Of a stretch of DNA of 42,986 nucleotides, positions 1-8,194 are shown piece after piece. Every line of letters begins with the position of its first letter. Position 1 is the stretch's first letter. Source of the DNA: Saprospiraceae bacterium (lineage in GTDB: Bacteria > Bacteroidota > Bacteroidia > Chitinophagales > Saprospiraceae). The position numbers were made by a program, and so were the translations under genes. Where the stretch lies: NCBI GenBank assembly GCA_018057925.1, contig JAGPCT010000029.1, positions 1 through 42,986 of the forward strand, given 5' to 3'. The notes under the pieces were generated by a model. It worked only from the letters and a program-made list of their open reading frames with translations. It was not told the origin of the DNA and made no database searches.

Positions 1-723
1 TACTTTCTAATCTCCCTATTCTTGTGGTCTCTTACATCAGACCTCTCTGGTCAATTGGATATAAGGTTCTATAACAGCCCTTTTATTGAGAATAGCAAGA
101 TAAAATATTCCAATGCCCGTTATACCGTACAATCATTCAAAGTATTACAACAAACCTCAAAATACAAAAATATTAATTTCAAGAATTTTCATTTTTCCCT
201 ATCATATAAAATAAAAAACAACTGGCATCTTGGATTGAACCTTGGTGTGTTACAAAATAAATTGTTTTCGGAATATAACTATAAAAAACATTCTTTGGTT
301 AATGAGTATTTAGGCTTAGCCTATTCATACATTGAAATCAATGAAATCAAAACGAGTTTTAATTTATTTCTAGAAAAACGATTTCTCAAACGCAAGCAAA
401 TGTTTATCAATGCTGATATCGGTATATATAGAAGCAAGACAACCTTATATAAGACATCAAATTTTACCTCACTATTGGGCAATGCAGATATCAACAATGC
501 ACATTCGATTGAGAATAGATTGGTTTATGTTCCAATGTTTGGTTTTCACATGGGATATACCTTATTCAACGGCCCATTAAAACTAGTTCCAACCTTAGGA
601 TATAATTTTTATGCAAGGATTTACTACAGTGAATTATCTAATCTATATGATGTAAACTTGTCATCGCAATTATCCCTTTTTGACGTAGGATTAGGTGTAC
701 AATATACTATCAAATACCACTAA
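1..723 (+). CDS. Outer-membrane beta-barrel-like protein, 5' end outside window
   Basis: The reading frame is open from the first base, so the gene starts before the window. The first codons read YFLISLFLWSLTSDLSGQ, a hydrophobic stretch ending near a plausible signal-peptidase site, so only a few N-terminal residues are probably missing. The rest consists of short alternating strands rich in aromatic residues (for example FHFSLSYKIKNNWHLGLNLGVL and, at the C-terminus, SLFDVGLGVQYTIKYH), as in the small 8-10-stranded barrels of Bacteroidota outer membranes. I do not recognise a specific family. The next gene begins about 10 bases after the stop and encodes a protein of similar design, so the two probably form an operon. 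The function is unknown. Confidence 0.6.
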   Translation, partial: YFLISLFLWSLTSDLSGQLDIRFYNSPFIENSKIKYSNARYTVQSFKVLQQTSKYKNINFKNFHFSLSYKIKNNWHLGLNLGVLQNKLFSEYNYKKHSLVNEYLGLAYSYIEINEIKTSFNLFLEKRFLKRKQMFINADIGIYRSKTTLYKTSNFTSLLGNADINNAHSIENRLVYVPMFGFHMGYTLFNGPLKLVPTLGYNFYARIYYSELSNLYDVNLSSQLSLFDVGLGVQYTIKYH

Positions 724-733
724 AAAAATTATC

Positions 734-1477
734 GTGAACAATAAAATTATCTGTGCTATTTTTGTATTCCTTACATTCCATATTGTAGCAAATGCCCAAT
801 ACGAACTAAGGATAGGTATGGGAGGTTACGCATATTATTTTAAGTATGGAAAAGGTTTCATACCACAAAGCGATAACTACAGTTACAAATATGGTCCATC
901 AAATCGCAATTTTAAAAAATTTACTCAAAAATCGACTAATGGCATATCCATTACGTATTTGCGACCATTCCAAGATGTCCTAAGTCTGGGCTTTACTGTT
1001 GATTTTACGTTGGACAACTTTTTGACTAATGGATATTCATTTTTTTCGGATACAACTGCACTGGACAATAAGAAAACTGTTTTTAATTCGAATGTGAATT
1101 ATACTATTTATGAAAGTATATTGAATGCGCAATTGGTTGTTGAAAGATATTTTGGGATTAACAGAAATATCGTAACTTTTGCCACTGTCGGACTGCATAG
1201 AAGTAGATGTATTGTCAACATGAATGTGACATCAACCCTCCCCACTGATCCAAATACCGATGTGTTGGAAAACCTAAATTTCAGTACAACTAATCTGAAT
1301 ATAATATATTCTTTGGGAGCAGGATATAAAATTAAAATTAAAAATATTAATTTACTTCCCTCAATAAGTTTTGGTGGAATAGTCTTTCCGTCGTATTTTG
1401 GTGCGGAATATTATCGGGTGAAAATTAATCCTGCTTTGATTTTTATCCCCAAAATATCAGTAAAACTTCCTATATAA
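734..1477 (+). CDS. Exported outer-membrane barrel-like protein
   Basis: An ATG at 695 lies inside the preceding gene. A GTG at 734, 10 bases after that gene's stop, gives a cleaner product that begins VNNKIICAIFVFLTFHIVANAQ-like: positive n-region, hydrophobic core and an A-N-A-Q cleavage site. I therefore prefer GTG 734 (247 residues). The mature part has glycine- and tyrosine-rich beta-strand segments (MGGYAYYFKYG, YSLGAGYKIKIK) typical of a porin-like barrel. No family is recognised. Its closeness to the upstream barrel gene and shared direction suggest co-transcription, and perhaps a duplicated pair that has diverged. Confidence 0.6.
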   Translation: MNNKIICAIFVFLTFHIVANAQYELRIGMGGYAYYFKYGKGFIPQSDNYSYKYGPSNRNFKKFTQKSTNGISITYLRPFQDVLSLGFTVDFTLDNFLTNGYSFFSDTTALDNKKTVFNSNVNYTIYESILNAQLVVERYFGINRNIVTFATVGLHRSRCIVNMNVTSTLPTDPNTDVLENLNFSTTNLNIIYSLGAGYKIKIKNINLLPSISFGGIVFPSYFGAEYYRVKINPALIFIPKISVKLPI

Positions 1478-1506
1478 TTAATACTATATAATGGCGCATC
1501 AAAAAG

Positions 1507-2007
1507 CTAAAATAACCTCGCCCATGCATATCGAATCAATAGTATCAACCCTACAAACAATGCCAAGAATACCCACAAAGGCACGATGGACAAGGTATAT
1601 ATCCTCACCTTATCACCCAACCATAATATCAACAAAACGGAAGCAATAATTGTAATCAATTGACTTATTTTGTCAAAGCCCGGAATGTATTCAAATGCTA
1701 CATTTTTCCGCACCAACCAAAGTGTCAATACCATAGATATTATGGGCAATATTTGTGTCAAAACATCCGTCGCAAATACATCTTGCCTTTGAAATGCAAA
1801 CAAATATAAATTGAAAGCAATAGCAGAAACACCCGGAATACACACCGCATATATCAATACACTATACACATATCGCCATGGATCGACATCGCCTTCATCT
1901 TTGGCAATATACCACATGAGAGCAGCTAAAACCGGTACAATCAGGAAATAACCAATTATATATTGAGGCGCACTGCCTATCCATGCTATAAATTCACCTA
2001 ACGTCAT
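1507..2007 (-). CDS. Small integral membrane protein, function unknown
   Basis: This 166-residue protein has about five hydrophobic segments: near residues 14-34 (YIIGYFLIVPVLAALMWYIA), 46-68, 83-101, 117-130 and 140-160. It ends in a basic tail (RYAWARLF). Short acidic loops (KDEGDVDPWRY) separate the first two helices. It looks like one of the conserved hypothetical membrane proteins common in Bacteroidota, but I cannot name a family. It lies 30 bases downstream of xth on the same strand. It also has a consensus promoter of its own within and just after the xth stop region, so it may be transcribed independently of the repair gene. Confidence 0.7.
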   Translation of the reverse strand: MTLGEFIAWIGSAPQYIIGYFLIVPVLAALMWYIAKDEGDVDPWRYVYSVLIYAVCIPGVSAIAFNLYLFAFQRQDVFATDVLTQILPIISMVLTLWLVRKNVAFEYIPGFDKISQLITIIASVLLILWLGDKVRIYTLSIVPLWVFLALFVGLILLIRYAWARLF

Positions 2008-2025
2008 ACCTATATTTTAAGGGTA

Positions 2026-2055
2026 CAAATTTATTGTTTACATCTGAATTTCCAA
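2026..2055 (-). promoter_or_regulatory. Bacteroidota-type promoter for the small membrane protein
   Basis: On the minus strand TTG (2055-2053) is followed after exactly 19 bases by TAAATTTG (2033-2026), matching the Bacteroidota consensus TTTG-N19-TAnnTTTG. The predicted transcription start is about 12 bases upstream of the ATG at 2007. The -33 box lies inside the 3' end of xth. Confidence 0.5.
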
Positions 2056-2802
2056 GGAAATAGGACAATGATCACTTCCCATTATTTGATCCAAAATAGC
2101 GCTATCATTCACTCGATCAGAAAGTGATTTGTCAACCAAAAAGTAATCCAATCGCCAGCCCACATTACGGGCTCTTGCCCCAAACCTCATACTCCAGAAA
2201 GTATATTGAACTTTGTCCGGAAAAATGTACCTGAAGGCATCCACAAATCCAGCATCCAACAATAAATCCATGCCATCTATCTCTACCTGCGTATAACCAC
2301 TGGTTTTATTGTAATTATCCTTGGGACGAGCCAAGTCAATCTCTTTATGGGAAACATTGAAATCTCCCGTAACAACCACCGGTTTCTTCTTTCTCAAGTC
2401 ACCCAAATATGCCGCAAAAGATTGATCCCATTCTGACCGGTAAGGCAGTCTAACCAGTTCATTTCCGCTATTGGGCACATAAACATTGACCATATAAAAT
2501 TGTGTAAACTCAAGAGTCAACACCCTACCCTCTTGATCATGTTCCACTATACCTATACCTTTTGTCACACTTAAAGGTTGCTCTTTTGTCAAAATAGCTA
2601 CTCCGCTATACCCTTTTCGTTCTGCCGAATTGGCATAAATATGATAATCTTTTACGTCAAGTAATGCCGACAGAACCTGGTCTTCTTGTGCTTTGGTCTC
2701 TTGAATGCAATAGATATCTGCTTCGCTTGCTGCCAATTCAGCTAAAAATGCCTTCCCAACAGCAGCGCGTACTCCATTTACATTCCAACTAAAAATCTTC
2801 AT
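2038..2802 (-). CDS. xth: Exodeoxyribonuclease III / AP endonuclease
   Basis: This cytoplasmic base-excision-repair enzyme cuts 5' of abasic sites and degrades 3' ends. The endonuclease/exonuclease/phosphatase fold is complete at 254 residues, the usual family length. Visible motifs are the N-terminal FSWNVNGVRA, the metal-binding glutamate in CIQETKA (about residue 35), VYVPNSG, the catalytic GDFNVSH (about 146-152) and the C-terminal GSDHCPISLEI containing the catalytic aspartate-histidine pair. The ATG start gives an N-terminus beginning MKIFSWNVNG, exactly where the family begins. It is transcribed divergently from pepT. The downstream membrane protein gene follows closely but seems to have its own promoter. 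Confidence 0.96.
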   Translation of the reverse strand: MKIFSWNVNGVRAAVGKAFLAELAASEADIYCIQETKAQEDQVLSALLDVKDYHIYANSAERKGYSGVAILTKEQPLSVTKGIGIVEHDQEGRVLTLEFTQFYMVNVYVPNSGNELVRLPYRSEWDQSFAAYLGDLRKKKPVVVTGDFNVSHKEIDLARPKDNYNKTSGYTQVEIDGMDLLLDAGFVDAFRYIFPDKVQYTFWSMRFGARARNVGWRLDYFLVDKSLSDRVNDSAILDQIMGSDHCPISLEIQM

Positions 2803-3128
2803 TTCCTCGTTTTATTATTTTGTAAATATGAGAATAATTATCCTCTTTTGTCCTTTTATCCATTTTGTTCTTACTGATAAATAATAACACAAGCAGGCTC
2901 GTTTTTACATTAACATCATTTCACCTACTTGATTTTTTAATATTAATTTAAATCAATATGTATATTAAACGTTTATTTTAGTATATTATACATATTTTTA
3001 AATATCATATTTAATTTCGAAATTAATATTCATGTCAGAACTTATAGATCAATTTGAAAATCAATACGATTTTTTCCATTATCATTTATCAATAAATTAC
3101 TATTTTCACGGTCATAAAAAGCGAAAAT
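2803..3128. other. Divergent intergenic region between xth and pepT
   Basis: This is a 326-base, very AT-rich stretch that must carry the promoters for xth (leftward) and pepT (rightward). I see no consensus TAnnTTTG box at a sensible distance, no hairpin and no repeat. A short frame from the ATG at 3031 runs into pepT in another frame and is not supported as a gene. Confidence 0.4.
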
Positions 3129-4388
3129 ATGGAATTTCCAAAATTAAAATATACTGCAACCGAACGTTTCTTAAAGTATGTAACGATCGATACACAATCA
3201 GATCCGAATAGTCCTACAATACCAAGTACAGAAAAGCAAAAAAATCTAGGCAAAGTCCTTGTAGCAGAACTTTTGGATCTTGGCATCAATGATGCTCACC
3301 TGGACGAATATGGGTATGTCTATGCCACGGTGCCTTCCAATGTTGAGCATGATGTCCCGGTGATATGTTTTTGTTCGCACATGGATACGAGTCCTGACTG
3401 TTCGGGAACAGATGTCAAGCCTATTGTACATCATAATTTTGATGGCAGTCGGATTATCCTCCCTTTGGATGACAAGCAGGTTATTACCATTGCTGAACAT
3501 CCTGCTTTAGCGGATCAGATAGGCAATGACATTATTACCGCAAGTGGCGATACCCTCCTTGGTGCCGACAACAAAGCAGGCGTTGCAGAGATAATGGATG
3601 CTGTATATCAGATGGTCCACAACCCGACCATCCAGCATGGGACCGTGCGTATTTTATTTACTCCGGATGAAGAAATCGGTCGTGGAGTGGACAAAGTCGA
3701 TATGAAGAAACTCAATGCTGCTTTTGGTTATACCATGGATGGTGAGACAGTGGGACATGTGGAGGATGAAAACTTTAACGCAAAAGCTGCAGTAATCAAA
3801 ATAACCGGTGTCGCTGCTCACCCCGGATTTGCCAAAGGTAAGATGGAAAATGCCATCAAGATTCAACAATCTATCCTCCAAGCCTTACCCATCCATACTT
3901 TAAGCCCTGAGACTACGGATGGCAAGCAACCCTTTGTTCATCCGACCTCTGTCAAGGGCAACCTCGAACAAGCCGAATTAACCTTTATCCTTCGGTCTTT
4001 TACCAATGAAGAAATGGAAAGATTGGAAGATATTTTAGAAGCAATCTGCGCCAGGATCAATAAAAACTTTCCCAATTCCACCATTCAACTGACAATTACC
4101 GAACAATACCGCAACATGAAAGAAATATTGGATCAACATCCTGAAGTCGTTGAGTATGCAGTAGAAGCAGTCAAAAGAGCAGGCGTAGATCCGGTTAGAA
4201 CATCTATAAGAGGCGGCACTGACGGTTCGCGACTATCCTTTATGGGCTTGCCTTGTCCCAATATTTTTGCCGGAGAACATGCCTTTCATAGTAAAGTGGA
4301 ATGGGTGAGCATCCAGGATATGGAAAGAGCTGTTGATACAATACTTCACCTGGTTGAAATTTGGGCTGAGAAAAGTAAGTCAAATTAA
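3129..4388 (+). CDS. pepT: Peptidase T (tripeptide aminopeptidase)
   Basis: PepT is a cytoplasmic dizinc aminopeptidase of the M20B family that removes the N-terminal residue of tripeptides. At 419 residues it has the family length. The metal-site motifs are all present: SHMDTSPDCSG (first zinc histidine and aspartate), LLGADNKAGVAEIMDA (bridging aspartate), FTPDEEIGRGVD (catalytic and metal glutamates), YTMDGETVGHVEDENFNA (aspartate ligand) and AGEHAFHSKVEWV near the C-terminus (last histidine). The dimerisation 'lid' domain fills roughly residues 210-320. The ATG at 3129 is followed by MEFPKLKYTATERFLKYVTIDTQS, aligning with the known N-terminus. It stands alone, convergent with the PAP2 gene. 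Confidence 0.97.
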   Translation: MEFPKLKYTATERFLKYVTIDTQSDPNSPTIPSTEKQKNLGKVLVAELLDLGINDAHLDEYGYVYATVPSNVEHDVPVICFCSHMDTSPDCSGTDVKPIVHHNFDGSRIILPLDDKQVITIAEHPALADQIGNDIITASGDTLLGADNKAGVAEIMDAVYQMVHNPTIQHGTVRILFTPDEEIGRGVDKVDMKKLNAAFGYTMDGETVGHVEDENFNAKAAVIKITGVAAHPGFAKGKMENAIKIQQSILQALPIHTLSPETTDGKQPFVHPTSVKGNLEQAELTFILRSFTNEEMERLEDILEAICARINKNFPNSTIQLTITEQYRNMKEILDQHPEVVEYAVEAVKRAGVDPVRTSIRGGTDGSRLSFMGLPCPNIFAGEHAFHSKVEWVSIQDMERAVDTILHLVEIWAEKSKSN

Positions 4389-4504
4389 ATCCAAAGCAAA
4401 CAATCGAAGCTTTTCAAACCTTTAATCGCTGAATTAGGGTTGAAATAAAATTTGGCAAATTGGGTATAACAATTGTTTTATTTATATTTATAATACGCTA
4501 ATTA

Positions 4505-5401
4505 TTAATTATTTGTCCAAAGCAGACCTTTTTTTATTCGCTTAAATATTCGAATAGTTATATAGTAAATAATCGGAGCTGTTAGGATACCTGCCAATAC
4601 ATCTACCGCATAATGCGCCTTGATATAAACTGTTGCCAACACCAACAAAAGTACGTTAGGGATGAAGTAAAAGACGTATTTTCTATGGTTGTTCCAAAGC
4701 CAAATGAGTATGATGATAGATATTCCGACATGGGAACTTGGAAATGCTGCTGTGGGGGCTTCTCCATTTTTCTGAATGAGTTTTATCAAGTTGCCAAATA
4801 TTCCTTGGGCTGAGACTTGATTTTCCGGTGATTTAAAATAAAATTGCGGGCCCACCGCCGGAAAAAAAATAAAAATTGTATAATACATCAAAAATGCAGT
4901 AATCAGGATAAAGCCGAATTCTTCCACCTTCGACGCATCTGACCGGTAAATCAAAAATATGACAATAAGTGGCATCAGATAATAAGAAGTATAGCCCAAA
5001 AACATGAGTTCACTCCATATCGCCCCATCCATAACTTTCGAAAACTCAAGAGAAGGTTGATACCCAAACAGTATCCCGTCCCACCGTATTAATAGTGGAT
5101 CCATGACGGGGTAAAACAATTGATTTAATAGTGCTGTTTCCTTGTAAAGCAATGTAAGTCCGGCATACGTTGCCACCAACACAACGACAGGTCTGGCTTT
5201 ATGGGATATTCCCTGAATAATGTTCAACAAAAACAGACCAGCAAAAGTGAGCCTATTCAACCATAATTGACCCGAAAATAGCAAATCAAAGTCCCGAAAA
5301 ACAATTACAATTTCCGTAATAATAAAATAAAAAAGGATACTCAACCAATAGGCCGCAAATCCATTATTTCTGTTTGATTCGTTGATATTATTAACATTCA
5401 C
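4505..5401 (-). CDS. PAP2-superfamily membrane phosphatase (Aur1/Ipt1-like)
   Basis: This polytopic membrane protein of about 298 residues has the PAP2 active-site motifs: FPSSHVGIS (motif 2, with catalytic histidine) and KAHYAVDVLAG (motif 3, histidine plus aspartate). Six or more hydrophobic helices surround them, so hydrolysis of a lipid phosphate or transfer of a phospho-head-group at the membrane surface is likely. The architecture (long N-terminal membrane part, FPAVGPQFYF before the active site) resembles the inositolphosphotransferase-like PAP2_3 group. A TTG at 5410 overlaps a TACTTTTG promoter box, so I prefer the GTG at 5401. The substrate cannot be read from sequence. A 77-bp palindrome lies just upstream of the promoter. 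Confidence 0.85.
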   Translation of the reverse strand: MNVNNINESNRNNGFAAYWLSILFYFIITEIVIVFRDFDLLFSGQLWLNRLTFAGLFLLNIIQGISHKARPVVVLVATYAGLTLLYKETALLNQLFYPVMDPLLIRWDGILFGYQPSLEFSKVMDGAIWSELMFLGYTSYYLMPLIVIFLIYRSDASKVEEFGFILITAFLMYYTIFIFFPAVGPQFYFKSPENQVSAQGIFGNLIKLIQKNGEAPTAAFPSSHVGISIIILIWLWNNHRKYVFYFIPNVLLLVLATVYIKAHYAVDVLAGILTAPIIYYITIRIFKRIKKGLLWTNN

Positions 5402-5461
5402 GAAGTTCAAAAGTAGTATATTTTTATAAATTTACATCTTATACCAAATTGATTTATAAAT

Positions 5462-5538
5462 TAGTCCAACTTTCCTAAAATCAAAATGCTCCCGAAGCTA
5501 TCGGGATGTTAGTCGTTTAGGCCAATGTAATTGGACTA
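5462..5538. repeat. 77-bp nested palindrome
   Basis: Three pairs of complementary arms are nested around one centre: TAGTCCAA (5462-5469) with TTGGACTA (5531-5538), CCTAAA (5474-5479) with TTTAGG (5516-5521), and TCCCGA (5490-5495) with TCGGGA (5501-5506). Such a long interrupted stem could be a MITE/REP-like element or a structured leader. It lies between the PAP2 promoter and the IS30 transposase remnant. Confidence 0.6.
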
Positions 5539-5559
5539 TTACGAATATCCAATCGGTAT

Positions 5560-5912
5560 AAAACAAAAAGCAGAAGCTGAATTTAGTTTTGAGAATCCTT
5601 TATCAAAACAATTACATCAGACAATGGGAAAGAATTTGACCTAATAAAGATATTGCTTCCAAATTGAATATAGATTACTATTTTGCAAGTACTTATCACA
5701 ATTGGGAAAGAAGAGCAAATGAGAATTTGAACAAACTTCGTAAGACAATATATACCAAAGAGATATGACTTTAAAATAATCACTCAAATAGATATAAACA
5801 TGTAGCAACTATACTCAATATCAGATTAAGAAAGAAATTTGATCTTATTACACCAAATCAATTATATTTACAAGCAATTCATATCAACGGACAAGTTTCA
5901 TTTAATACTTGA
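5560..5912 (+). pseudogene. Degenerate 3' end of an IS30-family transposase
   Basis: No single frame is open, but joining frames gives the recognisable end of an IS30 DDE transposase: IKTITSDNGKEFDLIK (about 5611-5658), then DIASKLNIDYYFASTYHNW and ERRANENLNKL (5649-5738), then VRQYIPKRYDFKIITQ (5739-5786), then VATILNIRLRKKFDLITPNQ and LYLQ (5801-5872), ending in TGA at 5912. The TSDNGKEF aspartate, the W-E-R-N-E-N region and the R-K-F-x-P-N segment are family hallmarks. At least three frameshifts are needed, so it is inactive. The catalytic N-terminal half and the inverted repeats are not visible. The left limit is approximate. Confidence 0.75.
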
Positions 5913-6038
5913 ATCCCCTATTTATTAAGATTCTTAATTTAGATTTTTAATATTACTTGGGAAAAATTTCGAAGTAATAAAAGTGAAAACACAACCAACG
6001 AACTTTTAAAAATCAACTTAATTAAAACCAAATTAAAT

Positions 6039-7760
6039 ATGAAAAATTTTTATTTTACACTAATTATTCTAATACCAAAATTTCTGATGGCGCAGATTAG
6101 TTATGATGTGCCGCTGCCATTAAAGATTGGTTCTTTTACATCCAATGGATATTTGGATGGTGTACTTGTCGAAAAGACATCAGGAGGATACTCCGTCAGC
6201 TCAATTTTAACGGCTAGATATCGAGTATCTACCAAGGTTATTTTCGATAACTATGAAGAGCAAACTATTTATTTACTCGCCAACTATAATTTTGATGATC
6301 GATTCAATTTACAAGATTCCAATTGTAAAGTCATAGATTTTCGTATTGGCGACGGCGAGCATAAGATCGCTGATAACGGTACAACTGGGTTAGCTTCGAC
6401 ACTAGCCACTAAAAAAGACATGATAACATTAAATCAAGCTAAGGTAACAGGGAAAGAATTAGATGCACGTATTTATCCTGCTAAAACAGGAGACTCCTTA
6501 TCAAAATATACATTCAAAAATACCAAGCCAATCATCGATCCGAAAGATTACCCTAACTTGATATATGATTGTGGAATAAAATATAATATTTTTGGCAAGG
6601 TTAAAGGATTTAGACATACAGAACTAAGGCTAAAACCCGATGAAGAAAGAGAAAAAATTAGGAAATCCATCTTAGGCTGGACGACTATAAAAGAGTATAA
6701 ATCTGAAGAGAAAAAAGTAAAATTTGATTACTTTCTAGATGACCCGAAGCATGATAAACTGCGTATAGCAGGATCGAATGTTCATGAATTAACAGGTGAT
6801 GTCGTCGCCTGTATCGGCCATCCTGAAAAAATGAATTATCAAAAATTTAGTTTCTGGGGCTTTGATAAAGATGGCAAGGTGAGAAATTCATATTACAAGG
6901 AGTTCAGTACTCCTCAAGATTTACCTGATGTAGTATCTACAGACGATTCCCAACCATTATTTTATGAGAGAATTGAAACTGTTCAAAATTATTTTTTTCC
7001 TTATACGACAGGTGATTCTTTTACTATAGTCGAACAAGACAAGTTCGGCAAAATTATTTCTGATAAAGCTTACCCTGCAACTATAAAAGCCGGCTTATAT
7101 ATGAGTAGATTCATAGAAAAAGATAATAGTAAGTCTTTTTTGACCATTCATAAGAAAAAAGAAGGCGTCATGTTAAATAATTTTTTAATAAGCCCTGATG
7201 ATAAGTTAAGTACAGTCAGTTTTATTTTAGATACGGTGGATCTTACCCAACCCTTTTCTAATAGATATTATGAGGGGAAAATTGTTATGAAAATGCCTAC
7301 TGGAAATAAAGCCGTGCTCTATCAGCAGTATTATGAAATATCAATTACAGAAACCCCTGGTGGGGTGGCCAAAAAAATTAAAAAATATGATGGTTTTTTC
7401 ATTGCATCATTCGATAAATCCAATAAGTTAGTTGATATTTTTCAGTTAAAAAGCTTAAATAAGGAAGGTGGTGAAGAGCCTTTTTCGGCTGATTATTATC
7501 AAGGTGCTGACGGGAGTCAAGTGATATTAGTTCACCGACCAAATAAAATGAAAAGCTCAAAAGGTTTAATAGACATTAAAGAATATGTATTGCTTAACAT
7601 TGACCTTAATGGTAAAGTTATAAATAAGAAAAACTTAGGTCTTAAACTTTCACGTAGAGAAGACATACTTTCCCCTACTGGCTTAACTAATGTATTTAGC
7701 ACAAAACCAAATTCAACTACTAATACTATAAATCTCATACATTTAACCGAACTAGAATGA
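6039..7760 (+). CDS. Exported protein of unknown function
   Basis: The 573-residue product starts with a clear signal peptide (MKNFYFTLIILIPKFLMAQ, cleavage after A-Q region about residue 19). The mature part is hydrophilic and rich in lysine, aspartate and aromatic residues, with repeated patterns of the kind xxFDKDGKVxxSYYKEF and FDKSNKLVDIFQLKSLN that suggest a beta-propeller-like or WD-type extracellular fold. It has no T9SS sorting domain and no lipobox, so it is probably periplasmic. I do not recognise the family. The gene stands alone between an IS30 remnant and a terminator, and its base composition is as AT-rich as its surroundings. Confidence 0.75.
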   Translation: MKNFYFTLIILIPKFLMAQISYDVPLPLKIGSFTSNGYLDGVLVEKTSGGYSVSSILTARYRVSTKVIFDNYEEQTIYLLANYNFDDRFNLQDSNCKVIDFRIGDGEHKIADNGTTGLASTLATKKDMITLNQAKVTGKELDARIYPAKTGDSLSKYTFKNTKPIIDPKDYPNLIYDCGIKYNIFGKVKGFRHTELRLKPDEEREKIRKSILGWTTIKEYKSEEKKVKFDYFLDDPKHDKLRIAGSNVHELTGDVVACIGHPEKMNYQKFSFWGFDKDGKVRNSYYKEFSTPQDLPDVVSTDDSQPLFYERIETVQNYFFPYTTGDSFTIVEQDKFGKIISDKAYPATIKAGLYMSRFIEKDNSKSFLTIHKKKEGVMLNNFLISPDDKLSTVSFILDTVDLTQPFSNRYYEGKIVMKMPTGNKAVLYQQYYEISITETPGGVAKKIKKYDGFFIASFDKSNKLVDIFQLKSLNKEGGEEPFSADYYQGADGSQVILVHRPNKMKSSKGLIDIKEYVLLNIDLNGKVINKKNLGLKLSRREDILSPTGLTNVFSTKPNSTTNTINLIHLTELE

Positions 7761-7817
7761 TTTTTGGTCTGAGGTTACTTAATGGTTTCTTTTATTAGTC
7801 CATAGATAAGTAAATCA

Positions 7818-7855
7818 AAAGGGCAAGTTGTGAAGCAGTTCACTATTTGCCCTTT
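7818..7855 (+). terminator. Hairpin terminator after the 6039-7760 gene
   Basis: Outer arms AAAGGGCAA (7818-7826) and TTGCCCTTT (7847-7855) pair perfectly, enclosing a second perfect stem GTGAA (7830-7834)/TTCAC (7839-7843). It lies 57 bases after the stop codon and is followed by an AT-rich tail. Confidence 0.7.
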
Positions 7856-7860
7856 ATTAT

Positions 7861-8194
7861 AGGAATAAGCTTTGATGGCAAATAGTCGAACCTTAAGGTC
7901 ATATAAGTGCTTGAATATTTAATAAATAAACAGAAATAAGTTATGAAACTAATACAAAGTTTCGTAAATTTCTGATTAAAATCTTGCAAATTATTAAACC
8001 CCAATTGCTGTGAAAGAAAAAGTATAGCCTATTATATGAATTCAGGTTTAATATCCACCTGTTTTATAATGAATTCAATCACTTTACCAAAGATTTTTTA
8101 ATTAATTTGAACCGTCACCTTTTTCATTTGTTCCATACATTAAATATGAAGATTGAAACCATAACCCATTATATTCATATTAATTAATTATAGA
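7861..8194. other. Intergenic region upstream of gnd
   Basis: These 334 AT-rich bases contain no open frame of note. They should hold the gnd-zwf promoter, but I find no clear TTTG-N19-TAnnTTTG match. The 13-base string TGAATTCAGGTTT also occurs at 15125-15137, at the end of the dispersed repeat, but is too short to call a copy. Confidence 0.35.

Noticed and set aside
3031-3210. 59-codon frame beginning with ATG upstream of pepT
   Set aside because: It runs into pepT in another frame, has no recognisable features and would conflict with the well-supported pepT start.
8036-8056. Possible extra copy of the dispersed repeat
   Set aside because: Only about 13 bases (TGAATTCAGGTTT) match the sequence at 15125-15137; too short to call.
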